A stretch of DNA of 64,000 nucleotides from positions 39,639 to 103,638 of the forward strand of contig QLIY01000437.1 of the NCBI GenBank assembly GCA_003260075.1, given 5' to 3'. Below are positions 40,601 through 52,000 of the stretch, one piece after another (the stretch's first letter is position 1; each line of letters begins with the position of its first letter). The position numbers were made by a program, and so were the translations under genes. This DNA is from Phallusia mammillata (Eukaryota; Chordata; Ascidiacea; Phlebobranchia; Ascidiidae). The notes under the pieces were generated by a model that did not search any database, had not been told where the DNA came from, and worked only from the letters and a program-made list of their open reading frames with translations.

Positions 40601-42496
40601 CAAAAAGTACAGATACACAAAACAGGTGATACATGAAAAAGGGTTAATACACTATACGGCACACTGCAAATGGTTGTGGGCTTGTGGCACTTTTCAACAA
40701 GCAAAGCTTACCTGTGAATCCTTATCGTTTCTTGACTGCATTAATTGACGTTGGAGTGACTTTATCACGTCTTCTTTTTCGTTCAGCTTTGCTTGAAGCT
40801 TACGCACTTGGCTCTGGTGAAACAACAACAGTAAATCAGTCTACGCCTTGTAAAGCTGCGGTTTGTTTATCGAGGCCTTACTTTCAGGGTTTCTACCAAG
40901 TTGTCCTCCACGTTGGAGCTTCCTTTCGGTCTCATTATCATTTCGTATCGGTCTGTAGCTTCCTTAGCCTGCTTGGCCAATCTGTTGACAAGATAGGTAA
41001 AGTGCTGCTGTTAACCTACCACGAAATTGTCTTTGTGAACTATGCCTATCAACCAACGCGTGACCGCTCAAGCGTGGCGCAGACAGCGACGTCAGACACG
41101 AAAATAACTGCCTTCGTGGAATACTCTTGCGCCATGCTAACAACATCGTGGTTTCGTATAGCTTAGTCAAACATTTTAATTCCCAAGGAACCCATCGTAC
41201 ATCATGCTAAGTAGTTTGTTCTTTTCATTGCACAACAACACATCTTTTCCCCCTTTGTTTATCGTGCATTGTTCTACGCGCATTTAATGTTACTTACCCT
41301 GATGAAAGCAACCGGTCCCCCCCCCCGTCGAAACGTCGAAATAAAAATACATTTGCCAGAAGAGCTCTATAAACCTAACAACACATTACATATAGATCTA
41401 CATACTCAGCTATCTTGATGTCCTTTTGTTCAGCCTCCAATTGCAGTCTTTCGACAACCTTGGTCATTTGATTGCGCCAATCTTGGACGTGCTTCTCTTT
41501 TGCAGACATGGTCTCTGACGGTCTTTTACTATCTGTAATAATATCAGGTTAAAAACCGACCCCTTTCTCATTTAAGACTTCCGCTAGCTTTATATGACAG
41601 CAATCAGTGAACGAAGGAAGTCTAATTCATCATTGAATCAATTTTATGGCCACACGTTTCCGAGTTGCTGCTATGAATACACACGACTCGTCCAGCCTTC
41701 TTTGCAGTTTCACCACATTAGAAATCTCGTCACCAAGTAAACAAGACGTGAATAAATAACTGCCGCAATTTTTACAGCGAACCGGTTGTTATACATGCCT
41801 CCACACTATCAAACGCTTACAGAGGGAAAACTGGTCCCTGTCAGCCGGAATACACCAATAATGGCATGTTTTGGGGCTAATGATTATGTTTGAGAAAAAC
41901 TAATCAGGCCATTGCCGCCAGCCTAAACAATAATTCACCATAATTTTCAGACAACTTCATACTGGGATCAAGTCTAAAGCGAAAATGCAAACCAGCGAAT
42001 ACTGTACATTAACATTTAAAATCGTAGTACGACAGCGTTATTCCGTTTTAACCATAGCATTGATAAGCATGCTACACTGTGGTTTAGCTTCTAATGCTTG
42101 GAAAACAAGTTTGTGACATCAATTCAACACTGTTTTCAACTTCGTACCATTCACCTTTCACATTACTATTGTTGCAATTTCACATTAGTGCGTCACAAAA
42201 CTACCATCATTACGTTACAAAGGGTTATCAGTAGATAATCGCGATTTGAGTACAAGCGCGCGTCGTTTCTTACCTGATTCCGGTTGGTTGTGATTTTTTT
42301 CGTCTTGTGCTTTTAGAGCACGATTTCCCATACCGGGACGTTCATTGATGTCTATCTCCGAATGTTTCGTTGTTATTCGCGACTGACCGTTCTTTTTGCT
42401 TGTGCCTTTCGTTTTTGACGTCTTTACGACTTCACTATGTTGCACGCCTCGCACCGAAACCTTTCCTCGCTTCTGCGTAGATCCGGCGATACCCAT
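34612..42496 (-). CDS. prkg2-like: cGMP-dependent protein kinase, type II-like (917 aa)
   Basis: Seventeen exons in transcript order: 42274-42496, 41406-41532, 40882-40981, 40712-40813, 40068-40304, 39687-39887, 39450-39614, 39160-39381, 38885-38942, 38582-38712, 38389-38509, 37618-37733, 36929-37122, 36288-36494, 36112-36227, 35451-35614 and 34612-34881. All phases agree. The protein starts MGIAGS, an N-myristoylation signal as in PKG II. A coiled coil (about 90-205) and an autoinhibitory-like RFGISAE follow. CNB-A (about 270-385) has [18 protein letters not shown] (about 386-520) has [14 protein letters not shown], with Ala where PKGs have the cGMP-selective Thr. After an acidic linker the kinase domain has LGQGGFG (607-612), K630, YRDLKPEN (D724), DFG (D742) and [12 protein letters not shown]. 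The AGC tail has SPTDTKNFE and ends WDETF. It should phosphorylate membrane-proximal targets in response to cGMP. It is longer than mammalian PKG II (762 aa), mostly at the N-terminus and in the linker. Confidence 0.92.
34960..35165 (-). mobile_element. Degraded CAGAGTTG-family MITE in the last PKG intron
   Basis: Words such as ATTTAGGCCTAAAAGATGG, AAAAAGCCCAAAT and the end CTTAACAACTCCGGGG resemble the family at 59788-60115. Boundaries are approximate and no target duplication is seen. It lies between the last two PKG exons. Confidence 0.35.
35680..35943. mobile_element. Degraded GGTTCCCAACC-type MITE, PKG intron
   Basis: It starts GGTTTCCAATCGG and ends near CACGTTGGAAATTCC. It shares with 38094-38321 the words GAGGAATTTAC, TGACCTG.GAAGTTGATAAAAGAT and AGTCTATTGGG.AGGAAT. 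It is a diverged member of the family at 31232-31444, in the intron after the DFG exon. Confidence 0.5.
38094..38321. mobile_element. Degraded GGTTCCCAACC-type MITE, PKG linker intron
   Basis: It begins TGTTCCCAACCGGGA and ends AGGAACCACTG. The interior closely matches the copy at 35680-35943. No target duplication is visible. Two alignable copies within 2.4 kb inside one gene suggest local bursts of this family. Confidence 0.55.
38959..39240. repeat. Duplicated PKG exon end around a C10 join
   Basis: Bases 38959-39097 copy 39108-39240 with a few substitutions (for example ATGTTATACC against ATGTTGTACC). Exactly ten C lie between them (39098-39107). The right copy contains the real 3' end of the CNB-B exon and its donor (GTACAAC, exon end 39160). 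The left copy repeats that exon end with a donor-like GTATAAC and is a false partial exon inside the intron. Confidence 0.75.
41317..41326. other. C10 join without visible duplicate, PKG intron
   Basis: Ten C lie between CAACCGGT and GTCGAAACG. I see no duplicated flank. It lies in the intron between exons 2 and 3 of the PKG gene and does not disturb the exon chain. Confidence 0.55.
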
Positions 42497-43201
42497 TGTC
42501 CGGCCGCGGCACGAAAAAATTACTCAACAATTAACGGTCAATTCAACGTGGCTTGTTCAATATTTGCCGAGCAAACCAAACTGCTAAATTTCATCGATCA
42601 GGACTTCAGCATTTCTCCGCGACAGCACAAAATCAGGCGGCGACTTTTATCAACTATTGCCTATTCTCCTTTGTGTGTTTCTGTGCAATCACACCAGGCT
42701 TGCCTAAAAGGTGAATAAAAGTCAAGCTCACACTCGTTATCTGCACAGTGAATACTAAAGAGAGTCTTTTTGTTGGTTATAAAGCCAGCGTTGAAGGGCC
42801 TGACACTTCAATTTGCCACCAAACCATTGTCAAGTGCGTCAATGGTCGCATCTCACTATGCGCTGTCCGATAGTATGTAGAATCTGCTGCTTTAAAGTTC
42901 GTCTACTCACAATCTACCAAGTGGTCGCGACAGAGGCATTAGCAAAATGCTACAAACTTGGGAGGCATTCAACTTTGCGGTCTTTTGCGGTTAAACCCAA
43001 AGCAGGGTTTGTAACCCTGTCTGATTTATTTGATATTGTAAAGTTATTGTCCCGTGGCAGCCTAGCTGATATCCGCTAAGTCGTGGTTGTACACACCGAC
43101 ACGTCGAAACGACTTTTGTGTATTGTTGACATTCGGAATCGTGACAAACGGGCTACGGCGCGAACGACGGTCTCACCATTGACTGTGACTAAGTCGAAAC
43201 A

Positions 43202-43534
43202 TCAAACGTCAGAACGCACAATGCGATGCTCTCTCGAGGAATTACAACTAAATTTTAAAACTATTTTTAAATTTGCCCCGAGAAACGCATCTGCCTCTGC
43301 CACAAGACTTGACACCAACTGAAGTCTGTTAAAAATCTTGCATACATGTCCCATCATCTCAGAATTAAACTGCTCCACTTTGGGATATATATGATGTTCG
43401 TGTCCGAACAATGACTGTACACAAAAATTCCCGTCAACCGAAATGACAACATCGGAGCACTTCCCCGTTGTTGGAACAACCCGTCCCGAGTACATAACGG
43501 ACCTAACCGCGTTCGTGTGTTTTCGTCCCGACAA
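43202..43534 (-). CDS. Possible small gene with ciliary-type X-box promoter (110 aa)
   Basis: An ORF of 110 codons starts at ATG 43534 (MSGRKHTNAVRSVMYSGRVV). Its middle part looks like a globular helical protein (HIYPKVEQFNSEMMGHVCK, LVSSLVAEADAFLGANLKI). A donor-like GTAATT after LKIVLKFS suggests it may continue in another exon that I could not find, so the 3' end is uncertain. A perfect X-box lies 60 bp upstream of the ATG, with an ACCAAT box on the same strand. I do not recognise the family. The base composition looks more coding-like than neighbouring ORFs. Confidence 0.4.
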   Translation of the reverse strand: MSGRKHTNAVRSVMYSGRVVPTTGKCSDVVISVDGNFCVQSLFGHEHHIYPKVEQFNSEMMGHVCKIFNRLQLVSSLVAEADAFLGANLKIVLKFSCNSSREHRIVRSDV

Positions 43535-43580
43535 CGCCTTGACAGCAAACGTATTACACCTGCATCACGCCTAACCCGTG

Positions 43581-43607
43581 ATTGGTGAAAGCCGTTGCTA
43601 TGGCGAC
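43581..43607 (-). promoter_or_regulatory. RFX X-box plus CCAAT box
   Basis: GTTGCTATGGCGAC (43594-43607) fits the X-box consensus RYYNYYWWRRNRAC at every position. RFX factors use X-boxes to drive ciliary genes. An ACCAAT box (minus strand, 43581-43586) lies between the X-box and the ATG at 43534. The X-box is nearly symmetrical, so direction is set by the neighbouring ORF. The motif is seen; its activity is inferred. Confidence 0.55.
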
Positions 43608-46040
43608 CGTGGCAAGCGTTCGTATGCAGACAGCTGAGACAGGCATTTTTGGCACGTGTCGAAAAACATTTTTGAGAAGTCGGAGTCTGTTTTTGGAAAA
43701 TCTATTGTTAGGATTGATTCCGGCTTGCACACTTGCTTTTGTTCACGTGTTTACTTTTCAAAAATAGAAAGAGTGACAAGCGCACACCTGCCCACGGAGT
43801 TTTACTAAAATATGTGCTGAAAATTATTTTGCGTTATTTGTCTTTTCCTGATTTTCACAAATTTAACCGGTGTATAAAATAATTAAATTTTAATAGTTAT
43901 TACTCAAACATATATTTACTCACAATTAAAAATCATTTTCAAATATTTTACGTGTTAAAATTTTAGGTTTACGAATATTAGATCCGGCGGGCGAAATGTT
44001 TTGCGTGCTCTCCAAAACTGAACCCTAGTTACTTTCCTCATTGTTACTTACTAATGCGCTACCATTATTGGCATGTTCCAAACCTAACGAAGTCCGCTTT
44101 CCACTGTAAACTCTGTTACCATGACTTTACCTACCCTCGTTTTTATAGTGTTCAAACTTTACGTACCGGTCGTTTACCAAATTTATGTACTCAGTACTCG
44201 ATCTTGCGTTCCCAACTGCGTAACACGCCTGCCACTGCTTTCGCTTTGACACGAGCCGAACTCGTTTCCCCGCGGCGCAACATCAGTTAAAGTCTGTTTA
44301 CAGCGACGTCACTCGGCATGATCTGTAGTTAGCCCATCGATAACATGGACAGACTCTCCGGCCACCGGTTGACCACTACACAACAACCAACTACGAAATA
44401 TTGCCGGATGCCTAAAGGTGAGGCCTGGGTAAACAAGAGCACTTAACTGGTAACTATTGATTTTGTATCGCGGGCGCGGTGATTGGTAAAGGGTGCGTAG
44501 CGTGCGCTAAGTAACCTAAAGTGGATTGTAGGACGATTAAACGAGTTAAGCCTAACACCTCTTACCCTCCCACCATCCATGTAATGGCCAATACCCACTG
44601 TGTTATCTGCCACCGTGTCAACCTTATCGGAGACTTTGGTTTTTTAACGATTTCTCTTGTACGCGTCGAATGTTGAATTAGAACGATTTTATCTTTAACT
44701 TTTATTCAGTAAAATTGTATCGTTTTATTACCATTGCGTTGCATTACACAACAATTGTTATTTATTTATTTTTGCTTCTAACAATAGAATGTATGAAAGA
44801 TCCAAATACAGTTGATACTTGGTGTGAGATTCGAAAAATTACCAGACATTTGTCAATTTTACAATTGAGTCCAGAACCATGCCATTAACATAAAACGAAA
44901 TTACCATGGCAACCAACGATGCCTAAATAACTGCTTGAGGCCCACGTGGTTTCTCGCATTTTAGTTACAAGCTTAAAGTTATAAAAGTAATTAAATAATT
45001 CAAACGCGTGCAATAAGGATTTTGTCAAAATACAACGTGCTTGGTATACTAAGTTATGTAACTGACAATATTTTATGACAAAACTACAAATGTTTCACAT
45101 ACAAAAAGGGCTTGAAACTGGATAATCTCGATCGCTATAACTGACCAAAACGGTTACAATTTCGACCTAGCTTTACTGTTTTATTCACTTATATTCAATT
45201 GCCACCATGCAGTGTTTGAGTTTAAAATCATCACTATTGCATCTGCACTAAGTTTGAACCTTCTACGAACACCTGACCCAACATTTCTACTCGTACTGGC
45301 CTGCCATTCCATGTAAGTGGCTTCTTTACCCGCAAAAACTGTGTGTATAAGAACACCAAATCAAGAGATTCAGTAAATCCCTCGAGCGTTAATTAGCATT
45401 TGCTTACAAGGAATTTGTGCGCGTTGAAATCCGTCGGTTAACGGGGCAATAACTTAAAATATTAGGTGGACACTGATGGGTGAATGTCTCAAATAAAAAA
45501 GTTTTTTTGTGGCAAGTGCATTTTAGTAAGATATTTGTAATAATCCTCGGCAGAGCGAAATTAATATGATACCTTTATTAGGGGGTCTAATTTACATGTG
45601 AGTATATGCAGTAATTGCTGGGCTTAACGTAGTAGTGGATAAATGTGCATCTTAGTTTAAAAAAAACATTGAAACTTACTTAGACTTGTTGCAATATGCA
45701 TCGCATATAGGGTCATTGAACATATATATTAGAAAACGTTCAATGCTTTCAAACATGTACAGACTTTCAATCATGTACAACTTATTGTAACCTTCGATCA
45801 TTTTTTCGTGATGTGTTTTTGTCAGTGAACAAAACATGTATGAATTTGAACACGAAAATCTCAAATAACGTTTCTTAAACATATGCTTTTATTTGCCTTC
45901 GACATTAGACTCAAACAAAATTGCAAACTATGTGAGTTTAAGCAGAATGCGGCTGTGGGCGACAACATTGCATCAGTTTACTGCCAAAGCAATTTGCAAA
46001 AATATGATGCACAAAAGATTAAGGTAATGCATTGCGATTT
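43608..46040. other. Intergenic spacer
   Basis: No supported gene. The right end holds the 3' UTR of the VWA-pentraxin gene, with a minus-strand AATAAA at 45888-45893, about 150 bases after its stop. The ORF at 44054-44290 (plus) has no recognisable domain. Confidence 0.5.
45888..45893 (-). terminator. Poly(A) signal of the VWA-pentraxin gene
   Basis: TTTATT on the plus strand (AATAAA on the minus strand) about 150 bases after the stop at 46041. Confidence 0.45.
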
Positions 46041-49000
46041 TTAGAACCCAAAATATCTTGGCCTTCTCGGACAAATTTGACACCAATTGAACAAGTTTTT
46101 CTGGACGTATTTTCCCCGCACTATTACATTCCCTGGCTTGACGTGCATCACATCGCCGAAGACTTGCCGACAGGTAGAAGCTATTTTCATCTCCTTTCGG
46201 TTAAGAACATATGACCACACATTCAAAGTCGAGATGCCACCAATAAACTGTTGGCTGTAATAGAGTGTATAAGAACTTAAAAAAGAAAAAAGAAAAAATT
46301 AAGTCTTTGCAGTTTACAAATGAACTCCACATCTTACATAGACCAATTGTTTCTTTACATAAATTGTATCACAAACAAATTTACGAAATCTACGCATAAA
46401 ACACATACTAACTGGCGTTTAGTTTAAGCTGCAATGGTTTCGCAAACGATGTTATTGAGAATTTGTCACCGGCATAAAAATCCTTAGGAAGAATGGATTT
46501 CTTTGTCCTAAATAATCTTAATTGGTGCAAACTTAATATTGCTGATTTTTATGCACGTTAAACAGGACAATGCAAATTGATCTAAAATAGTTAAATTAAT
46601 GTTCACACCGCCGATCTAATACCGAAGTAAATTAACGATACATAATAACGCTTCCTTATTTCGCCAATGTCCGCTTTTTACTTACAAGTATTCGAAGCAT
46701 CCTGGAACACAATCTTGCTCTGCGCCAAGCATGAGTGACCCTCCGCCTCTGATCACATGTTTATGGGCATGTTTGTGTCTTGAGCGCTGTATTGGTCTAC
46801 CATCCAAGTAAACGATCGATTCACCAGTAGCTCCCTCCCAGCTTACACACACAAAACACCAACGACCTTGGGGAAACATTGGTCTTCCTCCTACACACAA
46901 GATCATGTTTGGCAATGAGTTTGTAAGCAGGCTTTGTTTTATTCATTTGTGCAGGTATCTTGAAATCCAAAGCACATTGAAAATAATTTACTTCTACATA
47001 ATTAAATACTTAAAGTCAGCCAGTGCAATTGGATACCAGAGTCTTACCCGAAAACTTATCGTCATTAATTCTGTAATGAAAGCCCTCCAGTGGATGTAAA
47101 TAAAATAAAATTTCGTTGTCTTCTTCGGGAACTGCATAGCTGAATATTGCAGAATGTTGGTATCTGTGATGAATTAAATAAAGACTAAATTTATTAAAAA
47201 TAAAAATGTTAAATCAAAAGACATAGATTATTGCATTGAAAAAGAAGGGTTTTTTATCGATTGAGAAAAAAAACTAACATTTTTTTAGGAAAACCGATTA
47301 ATAAAAAATACACGCTGTTTGCAAATTAGGCATGTTTTTGTTTTAAGTTTGAAAACACCGTACCGTAGTTCGCTACGAATCCAAACACAGATTGTCATTG
47401 CTCTTAAGCTTGGCATAGGAAGATTCACTTTTGCCCAGTTCCGGTCGCTTCGATATCGAGGCATTTCAACAATATAAGCATCCGAGTAGCATCCTAAAAT
47501 ACGCTTTTGCATTACTTCGTAACCACGATGGATGTTAAAGAATGCATACCTCGTTCGTATCGAAATGGGGGCCTAACCCATTTTGTAGTAGCTTCTTCGG
47601 TAGTAGTTTGTGTTGTAGTTGTTGGTGTAGTCGTAGTTTGTGTTGTAGTTGTTGATGTAGTCGTAGTTTGTGTTGTAGTTGTTGGCGTAGTTGTTGGTGT
47701 AGTAGTAGTTTGTGTTGTAGTTGTTGGCGTAGTAGTAGTTTGTTTAGTCGTTGTTGTTGTAACTCTTGTCGTTGTAGTTATTTCCGCTGCGGAGGTGGTC
47801 GGTGGTGCCGTTGGAAGTACGTCTAAAAGCAAAACAACATGAATTGCAACGTACATACACATAGAAAGGGTTTCTACAAACCTCTCGGGGGTGTTGCTGT
47901 TTCAATCTTTTCAGGTGCTCTGATAAGTTGATTACCTGTTGGTGACAACCAATCCTTGTTTAGGTGTTATAAAGAAGTGACTTAAGCTTTCAGTTTCTTT
48001 TAACACTTAGAAATAAAAATGATTTTTGATGTGAAGCGAGACGTTTACATTTCAATCATTTTTATGTGTTTTGCTTTAGTTTAAACAGGCAATGTTTCAA
48101 ACTACGTGTTAGAAAGTTGACTTCCTCAACAAATACCTGGTTGTTGGGTAAGAGTGACATCTACCGGATAAGTTGATTTTGAAACAAGCGTCATAAATAG
48201 CGTCAAAGCTGGTCTTCCACTAATCGACGATATGACTGCCTCTGCGGTTTGATTTCGAACTGGCCAACCAGCTTGGAGATCAAAGGGATTGAAAAATACT
48301 TCTGCCATATCGTTGGTGATATTAAGAAGGAAATCGTGCAGCGCCTGCGTGTTGTAAAAAATAATAATGGCCATGTAGATTACTTATTATCAATTTATAC
48401 AAACCTCGTTTGGATCTGTAATCCAGGTAGATCCTAACATTAACATGGACCCGTCCTCAGTCTCTAGACGTAGGGTTATGCCTATATCAGTAACCTCGAT
48501 TTTTAAATGCTTTTCTTCTCCGGGAAGAAACACGCCTGCATTGTTAAAGTAGTTGTTAGTTTTTACTGTATTAGGCGCCTTAATTGCTGGAGTCAAAGCA
48601 CAAACCTTTAACTTGAGTTTGATCCAGTGGCCAAACCGCAGCCTCTGTACACGTTCTGCTCTGGAGCACCGATTGCACAAACTTTAGCGCTCTGAAATAG
48701 AAAGAGGTTTAACAAAGAGAATACAAAACTCGCACTTCAGTGAAACATCAATAATGTCTTACCTGAAGTTTGCAATTTCAAAAACGTGAGTTGATTCCAA
48801 ACCACTAGCGATCGTGACCAACTCATTCCTGTTTACAACCTCAGTTACACCAACAGCAAATACGTTGATACCGGATAAGTGTGCCCTCCTTGAAGCCGCT
48901 AAAGAAGATGACATCGTTTAATTTACACCGAAAACTTAGGTAAAAGGCAACGTTGTGAGGAAAATCTCTCTTTTTGTTCATTACTGTAACATGGTACCCT

Positions 49001-52000
49001 ATTTTTGTGTTCGGACTATTTTTCGTGTACCCTATTATTCGTGTTAATTGTCATCTTAAGATGTTATTGACAAATATGGACTAACCAAACACGTTGTCGT
49101 GACTTTGACCATCAGTAACTACGATCAGAATACGTGGTACAAGCTCAGAAAGTCTCCTCGCTCCTCGCCTTGTCACAAACATGCGGGTAAACACATAGTT
49201 GATCGCAAATCCCGTTCTTGTGGTACCTCCTTTGTACTTTACCCTGAACAAGTAAAAAAGTATTGTATCAAACTGGTCTGGAAGTAAAATACCACAAACG
49301 TGTATCAGTTAAGTTGTTGATTCACTTAAATTGGACTAGGTTATATAATGTTTGTCACTGTAAAGGTTATGAAGCCTCTTCTTTTTTGCAGAAAGTGGAA
49401 TGTTTGTAGCGTGTTTTAAAACTGACATGGAGATGTAGTAAGGTTCAAGTGATTTGTCGGAAATTACAATAGCGCTTCATTGCAGGTATAGGGTTTGTAG
49501 ATATAAACAATATGAATGTTCATTTTTTGGCCCAGGAATTTTCAAATGGAGTTTCATTTATTTTGGGTTGACAGATTGCCAATCTCTATCATTGTGATCA
49601 AAGAACAGTTATTGCCAAATTGATGCGACTATTTTTAAATGCGGTAGCCTCAAGCGAAGAGAGTTCTATGCCGCTATCTCAAATGCTAGATGTTTTAGAT
49701 TACGACCTGTATGCCTGTATTACGAAAAAGATTCACCAAAGACTTGGCATAACAATCCATATTTAGTCCTGTTTTCTATTGTGGAGGTATTATGGTTGCA
49801 CAAACAGCTTGACATTTGATGGTTAGTTGTACCTGCGAATAGCATTGAGGAGGGCCGGCTTATTAAGATGTTGACGAAGATAAAACTCGACTCTTGCGGT
49901 TCCCGAATACTGCGCCATGCCCACGCGGGCTCCATTCGTATGAACCTGTGTGAAACAAAGATAGCTGACGTCAATACACGTGATAAAACAAAGTAAATGC
50001 GTAGGGCAGATTGTTCATTGCATATTTGCTGCTCTTGCTTCCCATTTGGTAGGTTAATTTTCATGAAGCAAATGTTTGGGTTTTCTCTTTTAGGTAAGGA
50101 ATAATGTAAACCTAATAAAGAATGTAAAAAACTTAAACATTTAGGCTGGAAATTCTCATTTTATGCAGTTTTTAACTATTTCTATAGATTTGTAACCGTA
50201 GTTTAGCATTGCAATGCCGTATTTTGTACACTTAAGTTAGTCAAGAGCGTTACATACCGTAAGCGGCTCTACAATTCCCTCCACAAAGTCCATAGCGCGT
50301 TTAAAGTCCCGCACACCCACACTTCCGCTTCCGTCCATCAGCAAAATAAGGTCTACTTTTCCAACCGCGCAAGCTGTGTATAAAAGCGTCACATCCTTGA
50401 AGTGATTATTGTTTAAAACGTCATTGTGCACAGGTGTGCTACTTGTTCAACACCACAAAGTTATGTTTGTTATTTTGTGGCTAAACTTCGTGCACCACAG
50501 TGGCTAAATAAAGCTTTAAGTATAGAAGTTGACATTTCGCAACATGGTAAATAATTTTACCTTGTCAGTTTTTGTAAAGCAACTGGGTTTTGCCGTGCTT
50601 CAACACAATGATAAAAGACGATAAGAGGCCATTAAATCAAACCAAATGTCGCCTCAGGTAAAAACAGCGGAAGCGTTTAGAAAGGTTGAAAAAACATACT
50701 TTCATTTTCACGTTGACGTTCGATGACACGAACAAACGATGTATTTGAGGGGTCAATAGCTTGACCCAGTATGTTGATTTGACGGTCCTCGCTGTAAAAG
50801 TATTTGATCCAGATCACTGCTTGCTCATTGATGTCTTTCGGCACCCCTTGGGGTAAGATTGATGTAAGAAACAATCGCGCTGCCAGTCCAGAATAGATGG
50901 GCTTGCGAAGGTCCACCCATTTCACATTCCTCCAACGAATTCCGAAAACCCGTAGCACCCCTTGATGCTAAAATCAAAACGACATATAGTTATCAGAGTA
51001 GTAAACGGTCGTGCGAAAGAACCCAAGGTACAAGCCTCGGCCCGAACCCAATTTAAGCAAAGCCCAAAAGTTGGTGAAAATGCGGCAAAAATGATGCAGA
51101 GTGTGAAGTTAGGCCCGAATCAACACCATTTTATTAAAACTAAACCCTCAACAAAATTAGGCCCAACTCTAACCTTAATGATTTATGATATGAACATAAG
51201 TTCAATAACAAACCTGTGGGTTGAGATCTGGTGACTTCGTAGCATTAAATGTCTCTTCATCGACGCCCCATATACCACCATAAAAGTATGGATCTTGATA
51301 AGTCCCCGGCATTGTACCTAAAAAATACCATTGGAGCGTTAATGCACGTTTTCTAAATAGGCATATCTGCACGATTCTGATGCTTACAAATATACAGTGC
51401 AGCCATTTCCTCTTGAAGATGCCAGGCAGCGGTTTAGGCCGGGTATTTGGTGCTAAAATATTAATTTCTCCCACATTGTTTCACAAAACAGGTTACGGTA
51501 AGACCTGTTCATCAGGTTTTAAAGCCATCAGAGGCTGGGCTGCATATTTTTTAAAACGCCTTAACTTTTATCCCACACAATCCACGGCCTTGCGTATCTG
51601 CAGCTTAATCTTCGATCATTTACCCTCGCACCTGTTTGTTAGTGGAAGATGCATTTAAAAAAGTCTAATAACTTTTGAAATGAACATTTGAATCTTTAGA
51701 TCAGTAGATTTGGTCTACGATTATTTGTTTTTCCCCAAGTTGTTGTCAAATCGAATAAAACATACACAAGCTCACAGGAGGTTATTTGTATCCTTTCTTT
51801 CGTGTTTGGACTTTACTTCATACAACAGCTTGTTGAGTATAATAATGGAAACAAACGCGAGACATTAAACGGGCCTAAAATTGTCTAGACCCACAATTTT
51901 GTTTAAAGAAATTAGGCCAGAAACTTCAATTTACCTTACGACTTTAATCAGGCCGAGGATGCATTCAAAAATTACGACTTCAATAAGGCAGAATGTGAAA

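Noticed and set aside
43582..43767. 61-codon plus-strand ORF over the X-box
   Set aside because: It has no ATG start and overlaps the promoter elements of the minus-strand ORF.
47507..47842. Val-rich plus-strand ORF
   Set aside because: It is the antisense of the Thr-rich linker exon (ACN codons read as GTN/GTT).
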